IMG/VR virus record: IMGVR_UViG_3300022744_000016
Location: 1-31,004 of that record
Source: a virus
DNA: 31,004 nucleotides
Strand: one strand, 5' to 3'
Part shown: positions 22,126 to 29,311 of the stretch, piece after piece
Position numbering within the stretch: the first letter of the stretch is position 1
Layout of the letters: every line of letters starts with the position of its first letter
Made by a program: the position numbers and the translations under genes
The notes under the pieces: generated by a model
Seen by the model: only the letters and a program-made list of their open reading frames with translations
Databases searched by the model: none
What the model was told of the DNA's origin: nothing

Positions 22126-23237
22126 TCTGCCAGTCTTACCTGGATGATCAGGTCAGAGTGTTGTCACCCAGAACGCTGGAGGGGCGCCATTTCGTGCTCA
22201 ATCAGTTTTTGACGTGGCTTCAGGATCGTTTTGGTGAGAATATCGATACGAAAAGGATTTCTCGCCAACTGATGGCCGATTTTTATGCTTGGCTGACCAG
22301 TGTTCGTGAGTGCTCTGCCCTGACCGCAGGCCAACGTGTGCGCAATATAGAATCATTGTGGCGATGGGCTTGTGATCACGATGATTATGAGCCTCATATG
22401 CCCCGTTACAAAAAGCTTGTACTTGCGCCCACGCAGCCCAAATTACGCCCGATTGCTCCAACCTGGGCACAGATGGATGCCGTAGTAGAGTCAACATATG
22501 GGTGGTACCACCCTTTTTTCACAATGTTGCGCTACACGGGACTACGCAAGAGCCAGGTCATGCGCCTCCAGTGGGACGATGTGGATATGGAGGCTGGTAC
22601 ATTGTATATCAGGCCAGAATTGGGCAAAAGCCGACGAGAAAAGCATGGTAGGACAGTCCCATTGTCTCCCCATTTGCTCAAAGAGATGGCCGGTTGGGGT
22701 AAACGCCAAGGGTGGCTGGTGCCCTGTGCCCGTGCAAACCGCCTCCCCGACGCGGAAAAATCCAAGAGGATTTGGAGCCGGGCCGGAATCATCCACCCCG
22801 ACATTCTCAGGCAACCGCACCACGCCTTTCGTAAGGGGCTGGTGTCTGGGTTACGGGCGATGCGAGCCGATAAAGACGCAATAAAATATCTTGTTGGGCA
22901 TGACCTCGATGTCATGGGGGAAGTGTACAGCGACCCCAGTTTTGCATTGGCCCTTCGAGAAACGGTGGCCATGATCCCAGCCATCGGTGCATCTGGGGTG
23001 ATGGACCTCTCGGGCCTGCTGACGGCCCCGCCCATCTCCAAACTGACGGCTGATGATGTACGGGAGATCCGGAAGCGGGTGGGCCAGGAGAGCCGGATGG
23101 CGCTGGCCTTGGCCTATGGGGTGTCAGTGACCACCATTAGCCAGATCGTGCTGCGCAAGACCTGGAAAGACCTGGATGGGGAGGTGTGTACGCCAAGTGT
23201 ACTTGGACTAGACCCCTCCCAAAAGGCTGTTGGATGA
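21927..23237 (+). CDS. int: Tyrosine recombinase (phage integrase) with extra C-terminal HTH
   Basis: A 436-aa integrase. Residues 1-55 form an arm-binding-like start (KGYRVRWRDMSGKQ). The SAM-like core-binding domain spans about 62-160. The catalytic domain has Arg207 (TGLRKSQV), a beta-hairpin Lys near 234, HAFR (His299, Arg302), GHDLDVMGEVY with His325 and the nucleophile Tyr334. Residues ~371-415 (KLTADDVREIRKRVGQ, then YGVSVTTISQIVLRKTW) add a second DNA-binding HTH, which usual integrases lack. ATG 21,927 follows AAGGGAG. It inserts and removes the phage at attP/attB. Confidence 0.92.
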   Translation: MASIEKAPNGKGYRVRWRDMSGKQCCRHCPDHDTAKKLRLKVESSIALGQDWNPADPTPTTPTLEVICQSYLDDQVRVLSPRTLEGRHFVLNQFLTWLQDRFGENIDTKRISRQLMADFYAWLTSVRECSALTAGQRVRNIESLWRWACDHDDYEPHMPRYKKLVLAPTQPKLRPIAPTWAQMDAVVESTYGWYHPFFTMLRYTGLRKSQVMRLQWDDVDMEAGTLYIRPELGKSRREKHGRTVPLSPHLLKEMAGWGKRQGWLVPCARANRLPDAEKSKRIWSRAGIIHPDILRQPHHAFRKGLVSGLRAMRADKDAIKYLVGHDLDVMGEVYSDPSFALALRETVAMIPAIGASGVMDLSGLLTAPPISKLTADDVREIRKRVGQESRMALALAYGVSVTTISQIVLRKTWKDLDGEVCTPSVLGLDPSQKAVG

Positions 23238-23377
23238 TGGGAGTTTTAAATCAACTGGGATCCTCTTTACCCCAACAGGTGACCATCCACTTTCAGATGC
23301 ACCTCGAATGCCTAAAAACAAGGAGCCACGCCAAAAAGCGAAAGACGCATAGAATCGTAGAGGGGCGCACGAAATAG
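23237..23377 (+). CDS. Possible 46-aa basic protein after integrase
   Basis: A frame starting at ATG 23,237, overlapping the integrase stop (TGATG), and ending at 23,377. The C-terminal half is basic (RSHAKKRKTHRIVEGRTK). Only the start coupling supports it. Confidence 0.28.
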   Translation: MGVLNQLGSSLPQQVTIHFQMHLECLKTRSHAKKRKTHRIVEGRTK

Positions 23378-23791
23378 CCTCCCAGCGTCGTGCTGTGTAC
23401 GCTGTGTGTACTGGTGTGGATCCGGCGTCGTGAGTGATAGCCTATTCGATTCACGGCAGGAGAAGCACCACGCAGCACAGGCCATGGCATCGTAAGCCGC
23501 CTGCAATTGTAAAAATATCATCATACATGCTCAGTAAAGCAGAGATGATTGCTCAAAGACTGACCTGGTCTCTTTCAAGCTCTTTCAAAAGCGGCGCTCG
23601 TCGGTCCATTGGCCGTCACCCATAGATGGCGCCGGCGGACAATCTGTGCAGAAAATATTTTCAGGCGCATGGGGCCCTTGCACCAGCATCCAAAAACAAA
23701 CGCACTCACTTGCGATGTTATCCTCCAGAATCGACGATAGCGATACCGGCAAGGGGTAGGCATAGGCCGTGCTGAAATAGCGATTAGTCGG
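23378..23791. other. Non-coding region beside integrase; expected attP
   Basis: No convincing gene. It lies between the integrase module and the convergent end of the late operon, the usual place for attP. Visible are clustered CTGTGT/TGTGTA motifs (23,391-23,412), a CTCTTTCAA direct repeat (23,570-23,578 and 23,580-23,588), and a weak terminator candidate for the late operon: a CGCA/TGCG stem at about 23,701-23,714 followed on the minus strand by TTTGTTTTT. No tRNA-like 3' end was found, so the core site cannot be named. Confidence 0.45.
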
Positions 23792-24031
23792 TCAAAAAGG
23801 CCACCAGCGCCGCCACCAAGGAAGGCGGATAGCCAGCAGCACCATCAACAACTCTGCTCGATCACCTTTGCTGTCGAGACTTAGTCGTGCAACCTCGGCC
23901 TCGACTGCCTTGCTGACCATACTGCCAGGGGCGCAGGCCAAACGCACACGTGCCTCCAATGCCAGGCGCTCGGTATCTGCGGAGCGTATGGCGATTGATA
24001 GCAGCGCATCGTCGGCCTGTTCGGGGGTCAC
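23792..24031 (-). CDS. Last late protein with Trp/Arg-rich C-terminus
   Basis: A 79-aa protein from GTG 24,031 (GTGA overlap with the upstream stop). Most of it is one or two amphipathic helices (ADDALLSIAIRSADTERLAL, SMVSKAVEAEVARLSLDS, ELLMVLLAIRL). It ends in LPWWRRWWPF, a Trp/Arg/Pro cluster like that of tritrpticin- or indolicidin-type membrane-active peptides. As the last gene of the lysis group it may act on membranes, but no lysis family is recognised. Confidence 0.6.
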   Translation of the reverse strand: MTPEQADDALLSIAIRSADTERLALEARVRLACAPGSMVSKAVEAEVARLSLDSKGDRAELLMVLLAIRLPWWRRWWPF

Positions 24032-24354
24032 CCTGGCATTGTGCCAGAAATCATCCGAGCGCGCTGTCGCAACCGCGTACGCACATCCGGAGACTGGGCA
24101 GAATACCAAGCACGATGCCCGACATCTGGGTGCTGGGTCAGGTTCCAGTAATCCCATGCACCCGCCCCAATCTCTGCCTGGGCACGGGCACCGGTGGGGC
24201 CTGTCCAAGCGGCCCATGGGTACCAGACCTCGGTGCCAAAATCGATGAGTACCACCCCGTCAGGAATGGTCTGAGAAGCCCGCCAAATGACATGACAATC
24301 GCTGTCTGGATCGTATTTCCCGGCGATAGCCAGTGATAACAATAAGATCAGCAT
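24028..24354 (-). CDS. Small secreted protein in lysis module
   Basis: A 108-aa protein with a short, uncharged signal-like N-terminus (MLILLLSLAIAGKYDPDSDC) that could be cleaved after AIA. The rest is Trp-rich (TEVWYPWAAWTGPTGARA, AGAWDYWNLTQHPD) and would act in the periplasm. The position after the amidase and holin suggests a spanin- or Rz-like helper, but there is no coiled coil or lipobox. ATG 24,354 overlaps the upstream stop by 7 nt. Confidence 0.55.
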   Translation of the reverse strand: MLILLLSLAIAGKYDPDSDCHVIWRASQTIPDGVVLIDFGTEVWYPWAAWTGPTGARAQAEIGAGAWDYWNLTQHPDVGHRAWYSAQSPDVRTRLRQRARMISGTMPG

Positions 24355-24551
24355 GCGAGTGGTATTTCTCCGAGAATTCTCGTGATTAGGCCAGATGCTC
24401 GCCAATCCCAACATGGCATCTCTGTGCTCGAAAGTTCGGCCAAAATGGCCCGTCGTTGGGTGTCGGAAAGACTGTCAGGATCAGGAAATTCTGGCAGGGT
24501 GGCGGCCTGGGCCACCTCCTCAGTCTGGTCAGGGCGTAGGGGTGTGGCCAA
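24348..24551 (-). CDS. Hypothetical lysis-module protein
   Basis: A 67-aa acidic, soluble-looking protein (LPEFPDPDSLSDTQRRAIL, ending RILGEIPLAC). TTG 24,551 is chosen because GGGAG lies six bases upstream. It overlaps the holin-like gene by 23 nt. Unrecognised. Confidence 0.5.
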   Translation of the reverse strand: MATPLRPDQTEEVAQAATLPEFPDPDSLSDTQRRAILAELSSTEMPCWDWRASGLITRILGEIPLAC

Positions 24552-24840
24552 GTGCGACTCCCAAAATTTGCGGTAAGAGTGGAAGAATTATGGGCAATAC
24601 TTGCGGTAGCAAGCCCGACACCCATACCATGAAAAGCGAAGTAAAAACGATAGCTTTCCAAGGGTGAGCGCTGGCCAAGGCATAAATAGTATGGCCACGG
24701 TGCTCCTGCAGCTCCTTCAAAATCGTTTCTGACGTTGCCATCGATTGACGATGGCGTTCAGAATCCTCTTTTTCCTTTAGCTTTAAGGCCCATTCCAGGG
24801 CCCGCAGGCCCTCCTGGGTCTTTTCATGCGGACTGCTCAT
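24529..24840 (-). CDS. Holin-like membrane protein
   Basis: A 103-aa protein. Residues 1-50 form a charged helix (GLRALEWALKLKEKEDSERH). Residues ~60-95 are hydrophobic: AIVFTSLFMVWVSGLLP and VLPIILPLLPQILGVAL, one or two spans separated by Pro. It starts inside the amidase stop (ATGA). Size, topology and position fit a holin that lets the amidase through the inner membrane, although the long cytoplasmic helix is unusual. Confidence 0.6.
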   Translation of the reverse strand: MSSPHEKTQEGLRALEWALKLKEKEDSERHRQSMATSETILKELQEHRGHTIYALASAHPWKAIVFTSLFMVWVSGLLPQVLPIILPLLPQILGVALGHTPTP

Positions 24841-25388
24841 TGCAGCGACCACTGGTGGATACCGTCGGCCAAGGCCACCCCGACCTCCTCAATCCTGGCA
24901 ATGAGATCGGACCTATGCGGACCATCAATGAAGCCCGGCTCTATCAATAGTGAAATTGGCTTTCCCACATTCTTAATGCAGTTCCATGCCCGTCCGCCCA
25001 ATGGGTCAGATGGCGCTGCTGGTGCCGACTTCTGAGACCAGGTGAAGTGTTTCTTCATCTGCCCCACAACTGCTGCCGCCAAGATTGGTCCCTTTGTGCT
25101 GCGGTAGTCATAAAATATGACCCCATAATCACCCTTTCCTGCGTTTATGTGCAGAGCGACGTAGACGGCGGCACCGTAGGCCTCCGCCCTGGCCTGCCGG
25201 TCTGAGTAGTGGCCGTCTGAAATTGGGATCACTTGATGGCCCAGTTGGCGTAAACGGCGATCTGCGGCGTCCATGTAGCGTCGAGTGAGGGATACTTCCT
25301 CGACGCCCTCAAAGACCGCCCCGCGATCTCCCATGTGGTCCGAGGCAGGACTTCCAGCATGCTGGATATCAAGAACGATTATAGACAT
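24837..25388 (-). CDS. Endolysin: N-acetylmuramoyl-L-alanine amidase (Amidase_3)
   Basis: A 183-aa single-domain zinc amidase that cuts the amide bond between muramic acid and the stem peptide. The zinc ligands and catalytic residues are in the expected order: His10 (LDIQHAG), Glu30/31 (FEGVEEVSLTRRYMDAA), His80 (YVALHINAGKGDYG) and Glu150 (SLLIEPGFID). It lacks a signal peptide, so it needs a holin. AAGGAG lies five bases before ATG 25,388. Confidence 0.88.
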   Translation of the reverse strand: MSIIVLDIQHAGSPASDHMGDRGAVFEGVEEVSLTRRYMDAADRRLRQLGHQVIPISDGHYSDRQARAEAYGAAVYVALHINAGKGDYGVIFYDYRSTKGPILAAAVVGQMKKHFTWSQKSAPAAPSDPLGGRAWNCIKNVGKPISLLIEPGFIDGPHRSDLIARIEEVGVALADGIHQWSLQ

Positions 25389-25397
25389 GAAAGCTCC

Positions 25398-25538
25398 TTA
25401 ATTTACCAATTCCCAACCGAGAGAAGCAAGATCCGCATTTCGCCATTCGCCGCCGATTAAAACCATCGCACCTGACGCACCAATGACGACCCACTGGCTT
25501 CCATCAGGATCTCGCCAAATTTGCCCAATAGACGCCAT
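25398..25538 (-). CDS. Small protein between fibre and endolysin
   Basis: A 46-aa protein (MASIGQIWRDPDGSQWVVIG, ending LASLGWELVN). ATG 25,538 lies one base after the fibre stop. It looks like a single compact beta unit; such mini-proteins after fibres may be fibre tips or chaperones, but no homologue is recognised. Confidence 0.55.
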   Translation of the reverse strand: MASIGQIWRDPDGSQWVVIGASGAMVLIGGEWRNADLASLGWELVN

Positions 25539-25539
25539 T

Positions 25540-27288
25540 TTATGCCTCCGTATACTGGGTTGTGCCTGTCGTTCCAGCCACAGACCCGACAAAAAGGGCA
25601 CCGCTGGTCTGATTCGACCCCGCGTTAGCCCCACCAAGGCCACCCGCTGCCGATAGTGTAGGCGTGCCGCCGACATTATTCGTACCAACCGTCAGGTATG
25701 CTTTCCCGCCATTGCCACCATTTCCGCCCTCGGCCCAGGCGCCCGAATTGCCCGATGCCGCCCCACCAACACCGCCATCGGCTAAACAAGAGGGCAGATT
25801 TGAGCCGTCGATTCTGCCAATAATTACGGTCACCTCACCGCCGCCACCGCCACCGCCGCCACCGCCCTCGTTAATTCCGGTGACCACCGCCGCCGCCCCA
25901 GGCCCACCAACAGCCTCGAAGGTACATCCAACACCGAATTTCGCAACGGCAGCACACACACAGAGCACGCCACCGCCACCGCCACCGCCACCCGACGATC
26001 CGGCAGCACCAACGCCGCCACCGCCGCCGCCCGTGCCACCGCCAATCTGGGCTATTGCGGTTCCGGCCGTGTGAAAGGGTTGAACTGCTGGCGTCACTAT
26101 CCTGGGGTGTCCGTAGTAATTGAAGGCATTGTTTGCAGTCGAACCGCCCCCGTTTCCTCCAGTCCTGATTGTGGAAATACCTGTCGCCCGCGCCCTTCCA
26201 CCGCGCCCGCCAGTGCCCCCATTGCAAATCGCGCCGGTCAACATTGTACCGCCGTTCGACCCGTTCGCATCGCCCGATACGCCAGCGCCACCGCCATGGC
26301 CACCGTAAAACTGGGCCCCGCCGCCGCTGGAATTCCACAGAGCTGCTGGCGCTGCACCACTGCCGGCAGTTACCCCCGATCCTGGATTTCCGTTGGCAAT
26401 GACCTTGATGTAATCCCGAGCGTCAGGGTTGTAAGAGCGGCATCTAAGCTGGTATCCACCCAAAACCAGCGTGATATTATTCGCTGAAAACTGGACAGTC
26501 TTAGCATTGATCGCCGTCGTGCCTGACCAAGTATAGGTCGACCCCGAACGCGACCAACCAGTAACTGCTGACGTGCCGTCAAAAGTGTAGTCTCCGTTTG
26601 ACCCATCACCCCAGTACACCCCGCTCGCAGTCACGCCAGTAGGGCCCGCCGCGACCGAGGCACCGACAATCGTGGCCCCCGATCTGACAAGGGCATCCCC
26701 GTCGGCTACTGAGCCCATTGCAAGCGTTGCGCCACCGCTTTCGCGCAGACCGCGCGCCTGAGTCACCTGGACTGAGGCACCAGATATTGTGAGGTCGCCC
26801 AGTGAGTAAGCGGCCCAAGCCCCGCTGGAGCGGAAGGGCAACCCGTCGTCAAGACCGGCAAGATCCGAAAGATCATCATCAAGAGGCTGGTAAGCGGCCG
26901 ATGCTGCAGCGATTGAGAGATAGACAGTGGAGGCAGAGGCAGCGGTCAAATAGGCTGATAGGTCGATACTTAAGTGGGCTCCAGTATATGAGAGCGGCGC
27001 ATCAACCGTCACATGCTCGAACCCAGCCCCAGCCCCATCCCAGGCGACTATCCCGGCCGAGGGGTACGATAGATAGGCCGCGCCACCTGACCCATCGAAA
27101 ATGGCAAAACGGCTGGCAGTTCCGGTGTATCCAGAGGCGGTCCATGAGCCGCCTCCACCTCCGCCACCACTGCCGGAGGGGACGGTTAAAAAAGCCCTAT
27201 TCCCCCGCTTTGTGATGGCGAGAGCCGATCCTGTCCGCACTACCAGGGAATCAGTCTCCACCTCCGATAGTCCGACTACTATTTTCAT
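25540..27288 (-). CDS. Tail fibre / adhesin with polyglycine-rich domain
   Basis: A 582-aa protein. The start (MKIVVGLSEVETDSLVV) is followed by a Gly run, then fibre-shaft motifs including YQPLDDDLSDLAGLDDGLPF, a pattern typical of phage tail fibres. Around residues 240-300, VYWGDGSNGDYTFDGTSAV and GYQLRCR resemble the 'GDGSDGdvti...gyri' cap of Gly-rich phage surface proteins. From ~310 on it is dominated by Gly runs with GGNGGNGGKAYLTV-type strands, as in polyglycine-II sandwich adhesins. It probably binds the receptor. ATG 27,288 overlaps the hub gene (ATGA). Confidence 0.78.
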   Translation of the reverse strand: MKIVVGLSEVETDSLVVRTGSALAITKRGNRAFLTVPSGSGGGGGGGSWTASGYTGTASRFAIFDGSGGAAYLSYPSAGIVAWDGAGAGFEHVTVDAPLSYTGAHLSIDLSAYLTAASASTVYLSIAAASAAYQPLDDDLSDLAGLDDGLPFRSSGAWAAYSLGDLTISGASVQVTQARGLRESGGATLAMGSVADGDALVRSGATIVGASVAAGPTGVTASGVYWGDGSNGDYTFDGTSAVTGWSRSGSTYTWSGTTAINAKTVQFSANNITLVLGGYQLRCRSYNPDARDYIKVIANGNPGSGVTAGSGAAPAALWNSSGGGAQFYGGHGGGAGVSGDANGSNGGTMLTGAICNGGTGGRGGRARATGISTIRTGGNGGGSTANNAFNYYGHPRIVTPAVQPFHTAGTAIAQIGGGTGGGGGGVGAAGSSGGGGGGGGVLCVCAAVAKFGVGCTFEAVGGPGAAAVVTGINEGGGGGGGGGGEVTVIIGRIDGSNLPSCLADGGVGGAASGNSGAWAEGGNGGNGGKAYLTVGTNNVGGTPTLSAAGGLGGANAGSNQTSGALFVGSVAGTTGTTQYTEA

Positions 27289-28811
27289 GGGTATGCGTCC
27301 CCGGTGGAGGCGTAAAACACCAGTACCACCGTGCAAGTTCCGCCCGACCAATCAGGAGATACGGATAGGACTGTCCCCGGTACCCGATCAAAACCTTTTC
27401 TGGACTGAGTGGTCCGTCCTTTTACGCGCCAGGAGCTGAACGGGATGACACTGCCAGGAGCCAACTGCGCCAAGTGGAGGCGACCAGTAATTTTGACCCG
27501 TTCTGGAATCCTTTGAGCAGCCAGGTAAACCCGCCCCGCAATGCTGGTGCATTGTGCAGATTCATCGCTGAAGATTACGGCAGAATTATCATAGTACGAA
27601 TATGTGGCTGCTGGAAACGTGACGTTATCTTCCTCAGTGCCAAACTCCTCTGTGGTGGCACTTAAAACGCGGACATTGCCGTATTCAACGCTATGGTCCG
27701 AGTCCCATGCCTCGTAGGCCCAGGTGTCGAAATCCATGTCCGTAATCTCGAAACTCTCCCAGACCGCCGTCGCGGAAATACTGTAGCTCTGGGCCGCCCG
27801 GATCGTCAGGCATCCCTGGCGCATCGTCAGAAACAGCCCGGCCGGGGACAAGAGGCTTGCTATCCAGGCAGAGGGATCCGTCTGCTCATCTGCAACGATG
27901 ACTTCCCAAACCAAACCGCTGGTTGTCCCAGCGTTAGTCATCGCCTTCCACCGATCAACATCCGCATTGTCAATCCAGCTTTCCGGCAGCCTAAGCCCCC
28001 AGGTAGACGGCAACACGTCGTAGGCTCCGTTGGCGGATACCCCGTTTATGCTGGTCAAAACCTTGCGGACGATGTCCATCGGGTGACCCGTCAAAAGGGC
28101 CACATTGGCGGCGTAGCTGTCGCCCAAAAGGGCATCCACCATAGTCGTTCCATGATGGTCGATTGTGGGATTGGCCAGATTCAGTTCTGTGCCTGAATTC
28201 TTGTTGTCCCAGTAAAGCAAAAAAGGATTCCCAGACTCTGGGGTGACCTGCACCGCACCATTCCATCCAGCCCCGCGTTGGTAGACGGTGGTGTTAGTGA
28301 CTGTAAGCGTCGTGTCTCCAATGGTGTAGCTGGCCGTCAAATAACTGACCTGACCGATACCGTAGAACAGAGATAGTTGTGCAGCATCGCTGTTTATCTT
28401 CTGGCGTAGGGCTGCCAAAATATCTCTGCATTCCAGATTCCAGCGAGAGGGGCCACCAGAAATCTGGTAGACCTGGGCGATGGCGACCCGCTCGAAGTCA
28501 GCAAGGGCCCACCCAGCGAAGCCAACATAGAGAGAAACGATGGTCCCTCTGGTCAAACTATCGAAAATCTCCCCAAGATCGCCGACGAGATCGACGCTGA
28601 AGGCTCCGACAGTCGAGGTCCAGGAGACCGGTTGCAGCGTGGCTCCCTGGGTGCGAACGGTAGCGATTACGGGGTCCCCATATCGAGGGTGGGATGACGC
28701 CCGATACCCATCATTGCAAGGTTCGTCCGCAATGGGCGTCACTTCCAAAACGAAGATCGGATGCATGATTTGAGCTTTCAGAGCTTCCACAAAGGCGCTT
28801 GACCAGGCCAT
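27285..28811 (-). CDS. Tail hub / baseplate protein
   Basis: A 508-aa protein; ATG 28,811 is chosen because GGGGAGGG lies five bases upstream. The N-terminal part (HPIFVLEVTPI, then WTSTVGAFSVDLVGDLGEIF and VSLYVGFAGWALADFERVA) has the gp27-like hub layout seen in siphophage central tail proteins. An insertion-rich middle follows (LSLFYGIGQVSYLTASYTIG). The C-terminus has RVPGTVLSVSPDWSGGTCTV, typical of the hub's last beta domain. It would close the tail tip and carry the fibre. Confidence 0.65.
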   Translation of the reverse strand: MAWSSAFVEALKAQIMHPIFVLEVTPIADEPCNDGYRASSHPRYGDPVIATVRTQGATLQPVSWTSTVGAFSVDLVGDLGEIFDSLTRGTIVSLYVGFAGWALADFERVAIAQVYQISGGPSRWNLECRDILAALRQKINSDAAQLSLFYGIGQVSYLTASYTIGDTTLTVTNTTVYQRGAGWNGAVQVTPESGNPFLLYWDNKNSGTELNLANPTIDHHGTTMVDALLGDSYAANVALLTGHPMDIVRKVLTSINGVSANGAYDVLPSTWGLRLPESWIDNADVDRWKAMTNAGTTSGLVWEVIVADEQTDPSAWIASLLSPAGLFLTMRQGCLTIRAAQSYSISATAVWESFEITDMDFDTWAYEAWDSDHSVEYGNVRVLSATTEEFGTEEDNVTFPAATYSYYDNSAVIFSDESAQCTSIAGRVYLAAQRIPERVKITGRLHLAQLAPGSVIPFSSWRVKGRTTQSRKGFDRVPGTVLSVSPDWSGGTCTVVLVFYASTGDAYP

Positions 28812-29308
28812 CAGTGCCCTCCCCAAAACCCCAGATGGGGGGTATGGTGACCATGGAGGTTTTTATGATTTTCCTGCTTCTCCTTGCGTGCTCCAACACC
28901 CCCCAAGAATCCGCTCCAATTACCGCCAACGACACCACCCCAGCCCCCCAAGATACAGACAAGGATCGCCTTGATTGCGATGGTGATGGTGATGGGTTTT
29001 GCGCTTCTGAAGACTGTGATGATACCAACCCCAACGTGAATACTCATGCGCCAGAAGTATGCAATGGTATAGATGATAACTGTAATGGTCCGGCAGACGA
29101 TGGTGTTCTGCCAGTTTGGAATGAGGATGCCGATGGTGATGGGTATGGTAATGCCCTCCACTATCGCGAAGAATGCACGGCCCCACGTGGGTATATAGAG
29201 AATGGAACTGATTGCGATGACGCGAATGATACCATCTACCCAGGAGCCGATGAGGTCTGTAATTTGCTGGATGATGACTGCGATGGTCAGTCCGATGAGA
29301 ATTGCCAT
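28811..29308 (-). CDS. Antisense ORF opposite the lipoprotein, possible overlapping membrane protein
   Basis: A 165-codon frame, codon-aligned antisense to the lipoprotein. It starts TAATG with the distal tail gene, has GGGAGG eight bases upstream, and ends TGATG with the hub gene, so it exactly fills the operon gap. The product is very hydrophobic (ILIGLTIAVIIQQITDL, TITVIIYTIAYFW, ITITIAIKAILVCILGG). Antisense of Asp/Gly/Asn codons gives Ile/Thr/Val and few stops, so openness and hydrophobicity are expected by chance. The neat ends keep it in question. Confidence 0.25.
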   Translation of the reverse strand: MAILIGLTIAVIIQQITDLIGSWVDGIIRVIAISSILYIPTWGRAFFAIVEGITIPITIGILIPNWQNTIVCRTITVIIYTIAYFWRMSIHVGVGIITVFRSAKPITITIAIKAILVCILGGWGGVVGGNWSGFLGGVGARKEKQENHKNLHGHHTPHLGFWGGH

Positions 29309-29311
29309 TAG
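28865..29311 (+). CDS. MopE-like lipoprotein with putative metal-binding repeats (moron)
   Basis: A 148-aa protein on the strand opposite the tail operon. MIFLLLLACSNT is a very short lipoprotein signal with the lipidated Cys at residue 10. After a Thr/Pro linker come two MopE-type Asp/Cys repeats: DCDGDGDGFCASEDCDD to EVCNGIDDNCNGPADDG, then DADGDGYG to DCDDANDTIYPGADEVC and LLDDDCDGQSDENC. These D.DGDG loops bind Ca or other metals in related proteins. ATG 28,865 has a perfect GGAGG five bases upstream. It may be displayed on the lysogen's envelope, for example for superinfection exclusion, an inference. Its stop overlaps the opposite gene's stop. Confidence 0.85.
   Translation: MIFLLLLACSNTPQESAPITANDTTPAPQDTDKDRLDCDGDGDGFCASEDCDDTNPNVNTHAPEVCNGIDDNCNGPADDGVLPVWNEDADGDGYGNALHYREECTAPRGYIENGTDCDDANDTIYPGADEVCNLLDDDCDGQSDENCH

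Noticed and set aside
23434-23476. tRNA-like 3' end as attachment core (TTCGATTC followed by GCACCA)
   Set aside because: The flanking bases do not form a T-stem or acceptor stem, so it is not a tRNA fragment.
25830-26340. Alternative proteins from other frames of the Gly-rich gene
   Set aside because: Low-complexity GCC/ACC repeats leave several frames open; only the fibre frame has shaft motifs and operon-fitting ends.
28799-28827. TTGACC as a -35 box for the lipoprotein
   Set aside because: No -10-like sequence lies at 16-18 bp; the promoter of this gene was not found.
28799-28864. Longer start (TTG 28,799) for the lipoprotein
   Set aside because: It would bury the lipoprotein signal; ATG 28,865 has GGAGG at ideal spacing and begins directly with the signal peptide.
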